A stretch of 64,000 bases of DNA from Pantoea cypripedii (GTDB lineage: Bacteria > Pseudomonadota > Gammaproteobacteria > Enterobacterales > Enterobacteriaceae). Position 1 is the first letter of the stretch. Each line of letters starts with the position of its first letter. The stretch is taken from assembly GCF_011395035.1 (NCBI RefSeq), contig NZ_CP024768.1:3757865-3821864 (forward strand). The letters are read 5' to 3'. Positions 44,264 to 51,079 of this stretch are shown piece by piece. The position numbers were made by a program, and so were the translations under genes. The notes under the pieces were generated by a model. The model was given only the letters and a program-made list of their open reading frames with translations, was not told the DNA's origin and did no database searches.

Positions 44264-44620
44264 TTAGCTGCCGTGTTTTTTCGTCCAGGCCTGCACCAGC
44301 CGTTCACCCAGCTCTTCTTTGTCCATAAAGCCGAAGCCAAGCACCGTCGCGCCTTCGTTGATCGCGGTAACACCTTCATCAATCGAACGCATGCCATGTT
44401 TCGCTTTGTAGCCATATTTGTTCTGTGCGGTGATGGCACCTGCGCCGCCGCTGCCGCAGAAGGAGATGCCAAAGTCGGCGTTTTCGGCTTTCATCACGTC
44501 GCCAAGCTTCATATCCGCCGCCACACCCGGCACCACCACCGCACGGCCACCGGCTTTCTCGACGCCCGCTGCCACTTTTTGTCCTTTACCCAGACGATCG
44601 CCAATCACTACTGTTACCAT
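44264..44620 (-). CDS. Glycine-rich SFCGS-motif protein (DUF2620-like)
   Basis: A 118-residue cytoplasmic protein. It opens with a Rossmann-like strand-loop MVTVVIGDRLGKGQKVAAG, followed by ADFGISFCGSGGAGAITAQN near residue 55, the motif that names the family. The ATG at 44620 with GAGGA 7-8 nt ahead is better than a TTG two codons upstream. The Cys in a glycine loop recalls PTS EIIB phosphorylation loops, though the position in the fold differs. E. coli YhfU is a related small protein in another uncharacterised PRD-controlled cluster. Confidence 0.78.
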   Translation of the reverse strand: MVTVVIGDRLGKGQKVAAGVEKAGGRAVVVPGVAADMKLGDVMKAENADFGISFCGSGGAGAITAQNKYGYKAKHGMRSIDEGVTAINEGATVLGFGFMDKEELGERLVQAWTKKHGS

Positions 44621-44645
44621 GTTCAATTCCTCTTAAAATTTCTGA

Positions 44646-44978
44646 CTAATTCGACCTTGCCACTTCAATGTGAACCGACAATAACCACGCCTCTTCGCGT
44701 GGCAGGTTGCCGAACAGATCCACCACCTGCTGTGCCAGCGCCATCGTCTCGGGTGAGATATCCTCAAATAGCTCCGCTTCCACTTCCGGTAAGGCTTCCC
44801 CGGTGAGGGAGCGCGAGGCCATGGCCCGCACGTGTGAGGTCAGCATTAGCTGCTGCACCGCATTGGGTTCGATGTGGTGTGCCGCATACAGCGCGGCAAT
44901 CTGCGTCATCACGTTATCCGCCAGAGCCTGAATCGCTTCCGGCGTGCTCTGTTTCAGCGGAACTGCTTCACTACTCAC
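44646..44978 (-). CDS. Stand-alone PRD-domain protein
   Basis: A 110-residue protein made of a single PTS regulation domain (EAIQALADNVMTQIAALYAAHHIEPNAVQQLMLTSHVRAMASRSL and the ending EAWLLSVHIEVARSN). The His in LTSHVRAM and LLSVHIEVA occupy the typical PRD histidine positions. The GTG at 44978 has AGGAG 8 nt ahead; a GTG at 44987 lies too close. It is first in the operon. Small PRD proteins such as E. coli YhfY occur in related clusters and may report PTS state to the regulator. Confidence 0.8.
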   Translation of the reverse strand: MSSEAVPLKQSTPEAIQALADNVMTQIAALYAAHHIEPNAVQQLMLTSHVRAMASRSLTGEALPEVEAELFEDISPETMALAQQVVDLFGNLPREEAWLLSVHIEVARSN

Positions 44979-45068
44979 CTGGCTCACTCCTGTTTACAGC
45001 GGACAATGACCGTTAATTCGCGTTAAAAATAAATTATCCTGTCCACCGGACGGTGTGGAGACGCATCT

Positions 45069-45088
45069 TTTCCACCTCAAAGTGGAAA
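45069..45088 (-). promoter_or_regulatory. Candidate operator upstream of the PRD-led operon
   Basis: TTTCCAC-CTCAAA-GTGGAAA is a perfect 7-bp inverted repeat, 91-110 bases upstream of the first gene. Its size and position suit binding by the dimeric BglG/MtlR-type regulator encoded at the end of the operon. Confidence 0.5.
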
Positions 45089-45131
45089 TCATGCGGGCGA
45101 CTGTGCGCCAGATCGCAGGATGCACGAAGAA

Positions 45132-45147
45132 TGCAAAATACATCACA
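45132..45147 (-). promoter_or_regulatory. Possible CRP site upstream of the PRD-led operon
   Basis: On the minus strand TGTGA-N6-TTGCA, within AAATGTGAT...GCATT, matches the strong half of the CRP consensus and 3 of 5 bases of the other. It lies 44 bases beyond the TTTCCAC palindrome and would fit carbon-source control. Confidence 0.4.
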
Positions 45148-45204
45148 TTTCGCACAGAATGATGGGGATATGGGGCAGAATCGGGCGGGTTATGCCTGGG
45201 AATA

Positions 45205-45226
45205 AGGCCAGCCAGATGGCTGGCCT
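45205..45226 (-). terminator. Terminator after cybC
   Basis: A 9-bp perfect stem AGGCCAGCC-AGAT-GGCTGGCCT lies 6 bases past the cybC stop, followed on the minus strand by TTATT. The T run is short. Confidence 0.7.
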
Positions 45227-45231
45227 GGCTG

Positions 45232-45618
45232 TCAGCGGAATTTCTTATGGTTGGCGTTGCGAATATCTTCCAGTTTCTTCGCTTCGGTTTTGGCCTCGTC
45301 CAGTTTGTTGGCCTGAGCCAGCTGATCAACCACATCAATCTGGGCGATCAGCGAATCCAGTCCGGCGTGGAAATCCTTGATCTGAGCGCTATCAGCAGGC
45401 TGACCTTCCAGCTTTTCCGGCGTGGATTTTTTCGCATCCTCCGCCGCCTGGCGCATCTTGCCGAGCGCGGTGTGCATTTCCTGGGCATCGGAGGTTTTTT
45501 TCACCGTTTTCAGCCCATCATTCAAAGTATGCATATCCTGCTCCAGATCAGCCGCATACAGGCTGGCACTGGAGAACAACAGCGACAGAGACAACATTGC
45601 AATCACATGCTTACGCAT
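45232..45618 (-). CDS. cybC: Soluble cytochrome b562
   Basis: A 128-residue periplasmic four-helix haem protein. The signal peptide ends in SLYA|ADLEQDM. The axial ligands are the Met of DLEQDMHTL near the mature N-terminus and the His of RNANHKKFR at the C-terminus, matching Met7 and His102 of E. coli cytochrome b562. There is no CxxCH, so haem is not covalently held. Its physiological role as an electron carrier is unclear. It follows a cluster unrelated to it and precedes pmbA as in E. coli. Confidence 0.95.
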   Translation of the reverse strand: MRKHVIAMLSLSLLFSSASLYAADLEQDMHTLNDGLKTVKKTSDAQEMHTALGKMRQAAEDAKKSTPEKLEGQPADSAQIKDFHAGLDSLIAQIDVVDQLAQANKLDEAKTEAKKLEDIRNANHKKFR

Positions 45619-45649
45619 CGTTCATTCCTTTATTATTGTGGAGATAAAA

Positions 45650-45674
45650 AAGGCAGCCTTGCGGGCTGCCTTCA
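45650..45674 (-). terminator. Terminator after pmbA
   Basis: AAGGCAGCC-TTGC-GGGCTGCCTT forms a stem of about 9 bp; on the minus strand it is followed by TTTTTTAT. It lies 15 bases past the pmbA stop. Confidence 0.88.
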
Positions 45675-45687
45675 GGAAGCGATGTCA

Positions 45688-47028
45688 TTACTGCCCGGCG
45701 ATCTTCATCTCCGGAAGCAGCACCGATCCACACTGGATGTTGCTGCGGGTTTCAATATCGTTGCCGACGGTGACCATATTGCGCCACATGTCCTTCAGAT
45801 TTCCGGCAATGGTGATTTCACTGACCGGATACTGGATTTCACCGTTCTCAACCCAGTAACCTGCCGCACCACGCGAATAGTCGCCGGTGATGGCACTCAC
45901 GCCCTGGCCCATCAGCTCCGTCACCACCAGACCACGGCCCATCTGCTTCAGCAAATCGTCAAAGCTATGGCCCTGACCGGCAATGCGCCAGTTGTGAATA
46001 CCGCCTGCATGGCCGGTGCTTTGCAGGCCGAGCTTACGCGCGGAATAGCTGGTCAGCAGCCAGTTTTGCAGCACACCATTTTTGATAATGTCACGCGCCT
46101 CGGTACGTACCCCTTCGCTATCAAATGGCGTCGAGGCCAGCCCCTTCAGCAGGTGCGGCTTCTCTTCGATAGTCAGCCATTCCGGCAGGATCTGGGTGCC
46201 CAGCGCATCGAGCAGGAAAGTCGATTTGCGATAGACGCTGCTGCCGCTGATGGCTCCCACCAGATGACCAAACAAGCCCGTTGCCACTTCCGGCGCGAAA
46301 ATCACCGGTGCTTTCATGGTGGAAAGCTTGCGCGGAGCCAGGCGTGACAGCACGCGACGGGCGCATTCGGCGCCCACCCACTCAGCACTTTGCAGATCGT
46401 GAATATCACGGCCAATGGTGTAGGCGTAATCACGTTCCATCTCACCGTTTTGTTCCGCAATCACGCAGCTGGACAGTGAATGGCGGCTGGAGCAGTAGCT
46501 CTGCAACATGCCGTGGCTGTTGCCGAACACTTTGATGCCCACATGGCTGTTGAAGCTGCCGCCTTCGGTGTTGGTAATACGTTTGTCTGCCTGTAACGCG
46601 GCTTGTTCTGCCTGCGCAGCCAGTTCAATCGCACGATCGGCGTCGATCTCCCACGGATGGTAGAGATCGAGATCCGGGGCGTCGAACGCCAGCAGGTCGC
46701 GATCCGCCGGACCCGCATACGGATCAGCTGAGGTGTAGCGGGCAATATCGATCGCCGCCTGAACGGTTCGCTTGATGGCGTCCGGGCTGAGGTCGGTGGA
46801 GGAAGCACTGCCTTTACGATTCTGGTGATAAACGGTGATGCCGAGCGCGCCATCGCTATTGAATTCGACGTTTTCCACTTCGCCGTAGCGGGTACTGACG
46901 CCGATGCCGGTGGTTTTCGTGACCGCCACTTCTGCGCCATCGGTGCTGGCTTTCGCCAGTTCCAGCGCCTGTGCGACAGCCTGTTCCAACACTTTACGTT
47001 GTTCTGCAACCTGAGTAGATACGTTCAT
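45688..47028 (-). CDS. pmbA: Metalloprotease subunit PmbA (TldE)
   Basis: A 446-residue protein that works with TldD to degrade peptides, including microcin B17 precursor and CcdA. It carries typical blocks ATSRYGEVENVEF-like text near residue 50, FAPEVATGLFGHLVGAISGSSVYR near 248, and GHAGGIHNWRI near 345. Unlike TldD it lacks the HExxxH zinc motif, as expected for this partner subunit. It sits between cybC and divergent yjgA, as in E. coli. Confidence 0.96.
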   Translation of the reverse strand: MNVSTQVAEQRKVLEQAVAQALELAKASTDGAEVAVTKTTGIGVSTRYGEVENVEFNSDGALGITVYHQNRKGSASSTDLSPDAIKRTVQAAIDIARYTSADPYAGPADRDLLAFDAPDLDLYHPWEIDADRAIELAAQAEQAALQADKRITNTEGGSFNSHVGIKVFGNSHGMLQSYCSSRHSLSSCVIAEQNGEMERDYAYTIGRDIHDLQSAEWVGAECARRVLSRLAPRKLSTMKAPVIFAPEVATGLFGHLVGAISGSSVYRKSTFLLDALGTQILPEWLTIEEKPHLLKGLASTPFDSEGVRTEARDIIKNGVLQNWLLTSYSARKLGLQSTGHAGGIHNWRIAGQGHSFDDLLKQMGRGLVVTELMGQGVSAITGDYSRGAAGYWVENGEIQYPVSEITIAGNLKDMWRNMVTVGNDIETRSNIQCGSVLLPEMKIAGQ

Positions 47029-47144
47029 CGACCTGCCGTCTAATCTTATGTATGAATATTTTGAGTCTATCAGACTCAGAGAACAATTTCGCAGTCCCCC
47101 GATAAACTGGTAGGATTAGCCTCTTTTTTTTAGGGAGCCAAGAG

Positions 47145-47687
47145 ATGACCAAGCAACCCGAAGACTGGCTCGATGATGTGCCGGATAATCAGGAAGAAGA
47201 AGACGAAGAGATTATCTGGGTCAGCAAAAGCGAAATAAAACGCGATGCCGAGGAGCTGAAACGCCTGGGTGCCGAGTTAGTTGAACTGGGGAAAAATTCC
47301 CTCGACAAAATTCCACTCGACGAAGATTTACGTGCCGCCATTGAACTGGCGCAGCGTATCAAGAAAGAAGGCCGTCGCCGCCAGTTGCAGCTGATCGGTA
47401 AGATGCTGCGCGCCCGTGATGAAGAGCCGATTCGTCTGGCGCTGGATAAACTGAAAAACCGCCACAACCAGCAGGTCGCGTTGTTCCATAAACTGGAGAA
47501 TTTGCGCGATCGTTTGATTGAGCAAGGTGATGATGTGATGGCCGAGGTGGTGAACCTCTATCCGCAGGCCGATCGTCAGCAGCTGCGCAGCATGATCCGC
47601 AATGCGCAGAAAGAAAAAGCGGCGAACAAGCCACCCAAGGCAGCACGCCAGATTTTCCAGTATCTGCGCGAACTGGCAGAGGCTTAA
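47145..47687 (+). CDS. yjgA: Ribosome-associated protein DarP (YjgA)
   Basis: A 180-residue acidic-to-basic helical protein (DUF615) that helps assembly of the 50S subunit. The N-terminus is rich in Asp and Glu (DDVPDNQEEEDEEIIWVSKSEIKRDAEELK); conserved core text is LAQRIKKEGRRRQLQLIGKMLR and the basic C-terminus follows. GGGAGCC precedes the ATG. It is divergent from pmbA. Also called DarP. Confidence 0.95.
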   Translation: MTKQPEDWLDDVPDNQEEEDEEIIWVSKSEIKRDAEELKRLGAELVELGKNSLDKIPLDEDLRAAIELAQRIKKEGRRRQLQLIGKMLRARDEEPIRLALDKLKNRHNQQVALFHKLENLRDRLIEQGDDVMAEVVNLYPQADRQQLRSMIRNAQKEKAANKPPKAARQIFQYLRELAEA

Positions 47688-47693
47688 CGCATT

Positions 47694-47765
47694 GTAGCGG
47701 CGCGATTTATCGCGCGTGTCTGTGCCATGGCACATTAAAAGACGCGCGATTAATCGCGCCGCTAC
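47694..47765. repeat. Nested palindromic repeat, family B
   Basis: The outer arms GTAGCGGCGCGATTTATCGC (47694-47713) and GCGATTAATCGCGCCGCTAC (47746-47765) are inverted copies, each itself a palindrome around the GCGAT core. The centre TGTGCCATGGCACA (47720-47733) is a third perfect palindrome. The whole can fold into one long hairpin between convergent yjgA and mpl and probably serves as their terminator. Confidence 0.88.
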
Positions 47766-47768
47766 ACA

Positions 47769-49124
47769 TTAACGCCCCAGGCGCTCCAGCAGTTTCTGAT
47801 GAATCCCGCCAAAGCCGCCGTTGCTCATCACCAGAATCGAATCCCCTGGCTGCGCGACTTTCGCCACCATTTCTACCAGCGTATCGATATCGGCACTCCA
47901 GTGAGCAGGCTGGATGCAGGCATCCGCCACATCGGCAACCTGCCACGGAATATGGTGCGGCTGGAACAGGAACACTTCATCGGCACGTCCCAGTGACGGT
48001 GCCAGCTCATTCTTGCTGACGCCCATTTTCATGGTGTTCGAACGCGGTTCCAGCACCGCCAGAATACGTGCCGTGCCGCCCACTTTGCTGCGCAGCGCGG
48101 CCAGGGTGGCGAGGATCGCCGTTGGATGATGGGCAAAATCGTCATAAACCTTGATGCCGTTGACGTCGCCACGCAGCTCCAGGCGGCGGCGTGCATTGAT
48201 AAAGCGTCCCAGCGCTTCACCGGCATCGTCCGGCTTGACCCCCACATGACGTGCTGCGGCCATCGCCATCAGGCCGTTATGCATGTTGTGCTCGCCCACC
48301 AGACCCCAGTTCACTTCCGCCACTTTCTCGCCATCAAGCCAGGCTTCCCAGCGAGAGGCATCCGGCGTCAGTTTTTTCGCCTGCCAGTGGCCGTTGTCAC
48401 CCACCGTTTCCTGCTCACTCCAGCAACCCATGGCCATCACCTGCTTCAGGTTATGATCGTGTTCCGGCAGCAGGATCTTGCCCTGGCCCGGTACGATGCG
48501 GATCAGATGATGGAACTGTTTCTGGATGGCACGCAGATCGTCAAAGATATCCGCATGATCGAATTCCAGATTGTTGAGGATCAGTGTGCGCGGGCAGTAA
48601 TGCACAAACTTGGAACGCTTATCGAAAAAGGCGCTGTCGTACTCATCCGCCTCAATAACGAAGAACGGGCTTTTTCCTAATTTTGCCGAAACATCGAAAT
48701 TTCCTGGTACACCACCAATAATAAAGCCCGGTTCAAGGCCACAAGCCTCAAGAATCCACGCTGCCATGCCGGCTGTGGTGGTTTTACCGTGGGTTCCGGC
48801 CACGGCCAGCACCCAGCGATCGCGCAGCACGAAATCGTGCAGCCATTGCGGGCCGGAGAGGTAAGGAATGTTGCGTTCCAGCACTGCTTCCACACAGGGA
48901 TTACCGCGCGTCATCGCGTTGCCGATGATCACCAGATCCGGTGCTGGGTCCAGTTGGCTGGCATCATAACCTTCCGTTAATTCAATGCCTTGCTGCTCCA
49001 GCAAGGTACTCATTGGCGGATAGACATTGGCGTCAGAGCCGGTCACTTCGTGGCCAAGTGAGCGCGCCAGCATCGCCAGACCGCCCATAAAAGTGCCACA
49101 AATCCCAAGGATGTGAATGCGCAT
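47769..49124 (-). CDS. mpl: Murein tripeptide ligase Mpl
   Basis: A 451-residue Mur-ligase that joins recycled L-Ala-gamma-D-Glu-meso-DAP to UDP-MurNAc. The ATP-binding loop is VAGTHGKTTTAGMAAW near residue 108; EADEYDSAFFDKRSKF and NNLEFDHADIFDDL are family blocks, and the C-terminal domain has HHPTAILATL. The ATG at 49124 gives MRIHILGICGTFMGGLAML as in E. coli; four codons upstream in frame are dropped. It diverges from fbp. Confidence 0.97.
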   Translation of the reverse strand: MRIHILGICGTFMGGLAMLARSLGHEVTGSDANVYPPMSTLLEQQGIELTEGYDASQLDPAPDLVIIGNAMTRGNPCVEAVLERNIPYLSGPQWLHDFVLRDRWVLAVAGTHGKTTTAGMAAWILEACGLEPGFIIGGVPGNFDVSAKLGKSPFFVIEADEYDSAFFDKRSKFVHYCPRTLILNNLEFDHADIFDDLRAIQKQFHHLIRIVPGQGKILLPEHDHNLKQVMAMGCWSEQETVGDNGHWQAKKLTPDASRWEAWLDGEKVAEVNWGLVGEHNMHNGLMAMAAARHVGVKPDDAGEALGRFINARRRLELRGDVNGIKVYDDFAHHPTAILATLAALRSKVGGTARILAVLEPRSNTMKMGVSKNELAPSLGRADEVFLFQPHHIPWQVADVADACIQPAHWSADIDTLVEMVAKVAQPGDSILVMSNGGFGGIHQKLLERLGR

Positions 49125-49292
49125 AAAGAGATCCATTACTCAAAAGTTCGGCGCACAGTGTAACGCCGAGTGCAGGTGGAAGAAACGGATTAGGACTATG
49201 GTTTTTAAAGTTCAATCGGCTAAACTGCGTACCCATACGTTGGCAGTTTGTTAGAGCTGCTGCCACTCCATCGTAGATTCAGGGAATGTGTT

Positions 49293-50300
49293 ATGAAAAC
49301 GTTAGGCGAATTTATCGTCGAGAAGCAACACGACTTTCCTCACGCCACAGGTGAACTGACGGCGCTGATTTCAGCCATCAAGCTGGGTGCGAAAATTATC
49401 CACCGCGATATCAACAAAGCGGGTCTGGTGGATATTCTCGGTGCCAGTGGCGTGGAAAACGTACAGGGTGAGCAGCAGATGAAGCTGGACCTGTTCGCCA
49501 ACGAAAAGCTGAAAGCAGCACTGAAAGCGCGTGGCATTGTGGCGGGTATCGCTTCCGAAGAGGAAGATGAGTTCGTCATCTTCGAAGGAGTGGAGCACGG
49601 CAAATACGTGGTGTTAATGGACCCGCTGGACGGTTCTTCCAACATCGACGTTAACGTTTCCGTTGGCACGATTTTCTCGATCTACCATCGTATATCTGCG
49701 CCGGGTACCCCGGTGACCGAAGCTGATTTTATGCAGCCAGGTAGCAAGCAGGTTGCCGCAGGTTACGTGGTGTATGGTTCCTCCACCATGATGGTGTACA
49801 CCACCGGTGTAGGCGTGCACGCCTTTACCTACGATCCTTCACTGGGGGTGTTCTGCCTGAGCCACGAACGTATGACCTTCCCAGAGAAGGGCTACACCTA
49901 CTCCATCAACGAAGGTAACTACATTCGCTTCCCGCAGGGTGTGAAAAAATACCTGAAGTTCTGTCAGGAAGAGGATATCGCCACTCACCGTCCTTACACC
50001 TCACGCTACATCGGTTCCCTGGTGGCAGACTTCCACCGTAACCTACTGAAAGGCGGCATTTATCTCTACCCAAGCACCGCCAGCCATCCGAAAGGTAAGC
50101 TGCGTCTGCTGTATGAATGCAACCCGATGGCCTTCCTGGCAGAGCAGGCGGGCGGTAAAGCCAGCGACGGTAAAAACCGTATCCTGGATATCCAGCCAGA
50201 AACCCTGCACCAGCGCTGCCCGTTCTTCTGCGGCAACGACGCCATGGTGGATGACGTCGAGCGTTTCCTGCGTGAGTTCCCGGACGATCATCAGGGCTGA
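49293..50300 (+). CDS. fbp: Fructose-1,6-bisphosphatase class I
   Basis: A 335-residue gluconeogenic enzyme. Metal-binding residues lie in ASEEEDEFVIF near residue 97 and in MDPLDGSSNIDVNVSVGTIF near 118; YECNPMAFLAEQAGGKASDG is near 285. The ATG at 49293 follows AGGGAA and yields the E. coli N-terminus MKTLGEFIVEKQ(H)DF. It diverges from mpl and its last 10 bases overlap the end of the convergent orphan gene. Confidence 0.97.
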   Translation: MKTLGEFIVEKQHDFPHATGELTALISAIKLGAKIIHRDINKAGLVDILGASGVENVQGEQQMKLDLFANEKLKAALKARGIVAGIASEEEDEFVIFEGVEHGKYVVLMDPLDGSSNIDVNVSVGTIFSIYHRISAPGTPVTEADFMQPGSKQVAAGYVVYGSSTMMVYTTGVGVHAFTYDPSLGVFCLSHERMTFPEKGYTYSINEGNYIRFPQGVKKYLKFCQEEDIATHRPYTSRYIGSLVADFHRNLLKGGIYLYPSTASHPKGKLRLLYECNPMAFLAEQAGGKASDGKNRILDIQPETLHQRCPFFCGNDAMVDDVERFLREFPDDHQG

Positions 50301-50968
50301 TTGGTATCACTTACGGAAGCCCGCGTGATGCGGGCTTTTTGTTGCTGGTAAAAATCGTCAATTTCTTTCTCAGCTTTCCTGCGCCCCCATTTCCCGACCG
50401 GGAAATGCCCCAGGCCCAGTACGTAAAACAGCACACCTACCACCAGGAAAAGTAATCCGGGTGCCGTGGCGTGGGTGCCAACAAAAATAGCAAAGAATAT
50501 AATAATCACACCCAAACCTACGAAAGTCGCCGCCTCTAAATATCGTTCCGTGATTTTTTTAGGATTAATAAAAACCTCACCAGCATCATTCATACTGAGA
50601 TAATGTCGGTGCATGGAAAAGTATTTATTACTCTTTATTTCGCTGGAGTGGTCGATAATTTTAATCACTTCATCCTGAATATGACGATTCTCAATGCCAT
50701 ACATTCTTTGATTGACCAACTGCGTGTATTGGCGAGAGAGTCGGTGGCGTTCCTCATTGCTCAGGAATTCGTTATCCAGCTGGCTGACAATGAACTTTAT
50801 TCTGTTATTCAAGGTATTTTTGAGAATATGCTCAAGCTTAATCTGTGAAAAAACACTTTTCAGCACACCAAGGATGAGGAAGAAAACTAAAACTAAAACG
50901 GTATTAACAGGATCATTCTTGATGGCATTTAACAAGGTAGCAATATTCTCGACCACGGTAGAAATCAT
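50291..50968 (-). CDS. Orphan membrane protein of unknown function
   Basis: A 225-residue protein I do not recognise. One membrane segment lies at about residues 20-40 (VNTVLVLVFFLILGVLKSVF) and two at about 146-190 (FVGLGVIIIFFAIFVGT and GLLFLVVGVLFYVLGLGHF); the middle is a charged helical region (NNRIKFIVSQLDNEFLSNEERHRLSRQYTQLV) likely in the cytoplasm. The basic C-terminus is KWGRRKAEKEIDDFYQQQKARITRA. Its DNA is plainly richer in A and T than its neighbours, which suggests acquisition by transfer. The 3' end contains the fbp terminator and overlaps fbp by 10 nt. Start at the ATG at 50968, with GGGAGACGAT upstream. Confidence 0.75.
   Translation of the reverse strand: MISTVVENIATLLNAIKNDPVNTVLVLVFFLILGVLKSVFSQIKLEHILKNTLNNRIKFIVSQLDNEFLSNEERHRLSRQYTQLVNQRMYGIENRHIQDEVIKIIDHSSEIKSNKYFSMHRHYLSMNDAGEVFINPKKITERYLEAATFVGLGVIIIFFAIFVGTHATAPGLLFLVVGVLFYVLGLGHFPVGKWGRRKAEKEIDDFYQQQKARITRASVSDTNQP
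50317..50341 (+). terminator. Terminator of fbp, inside the orphan gene
   Basis: AAGCCCGC-GTGAT-GCGGGCTT followed by TTTT lies 17 bases after the fbp stop. It falls within the coding sequence of the convergent orphan gene, so that gene seems to have been extended or inserted up to it. Confidence 0.88.
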
Positions 50969-51036
50969 TATCGTCTCCCTGATATATATTTCTGATTAAC
51001 ATAGCAGAATATTATCAGTGATGTGGCGATTAATGT

Positions 51037-51064
51037 GTAATGGCGCGATAGATCGCGCCGTTAC
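51037..51064. repeat. Short palindromic repeat, family B
   Basis: GGCGCGAT-AG-ATCGCGCC (51042-51059) with flanking GTAA/TTAC is one half-unit of the family B element, located downstream of the chemoreceptor gene. Confidence 0.75.
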
Positions 51065-51079
51065 AAAACATGCCTTAAT

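Noticed and set aside
45232..45618. c-type cytochrome reading of the cybC product
   Set aside because: It has no CxxCH motif; the Met and His ligands fit haem b of cytochrome b562.
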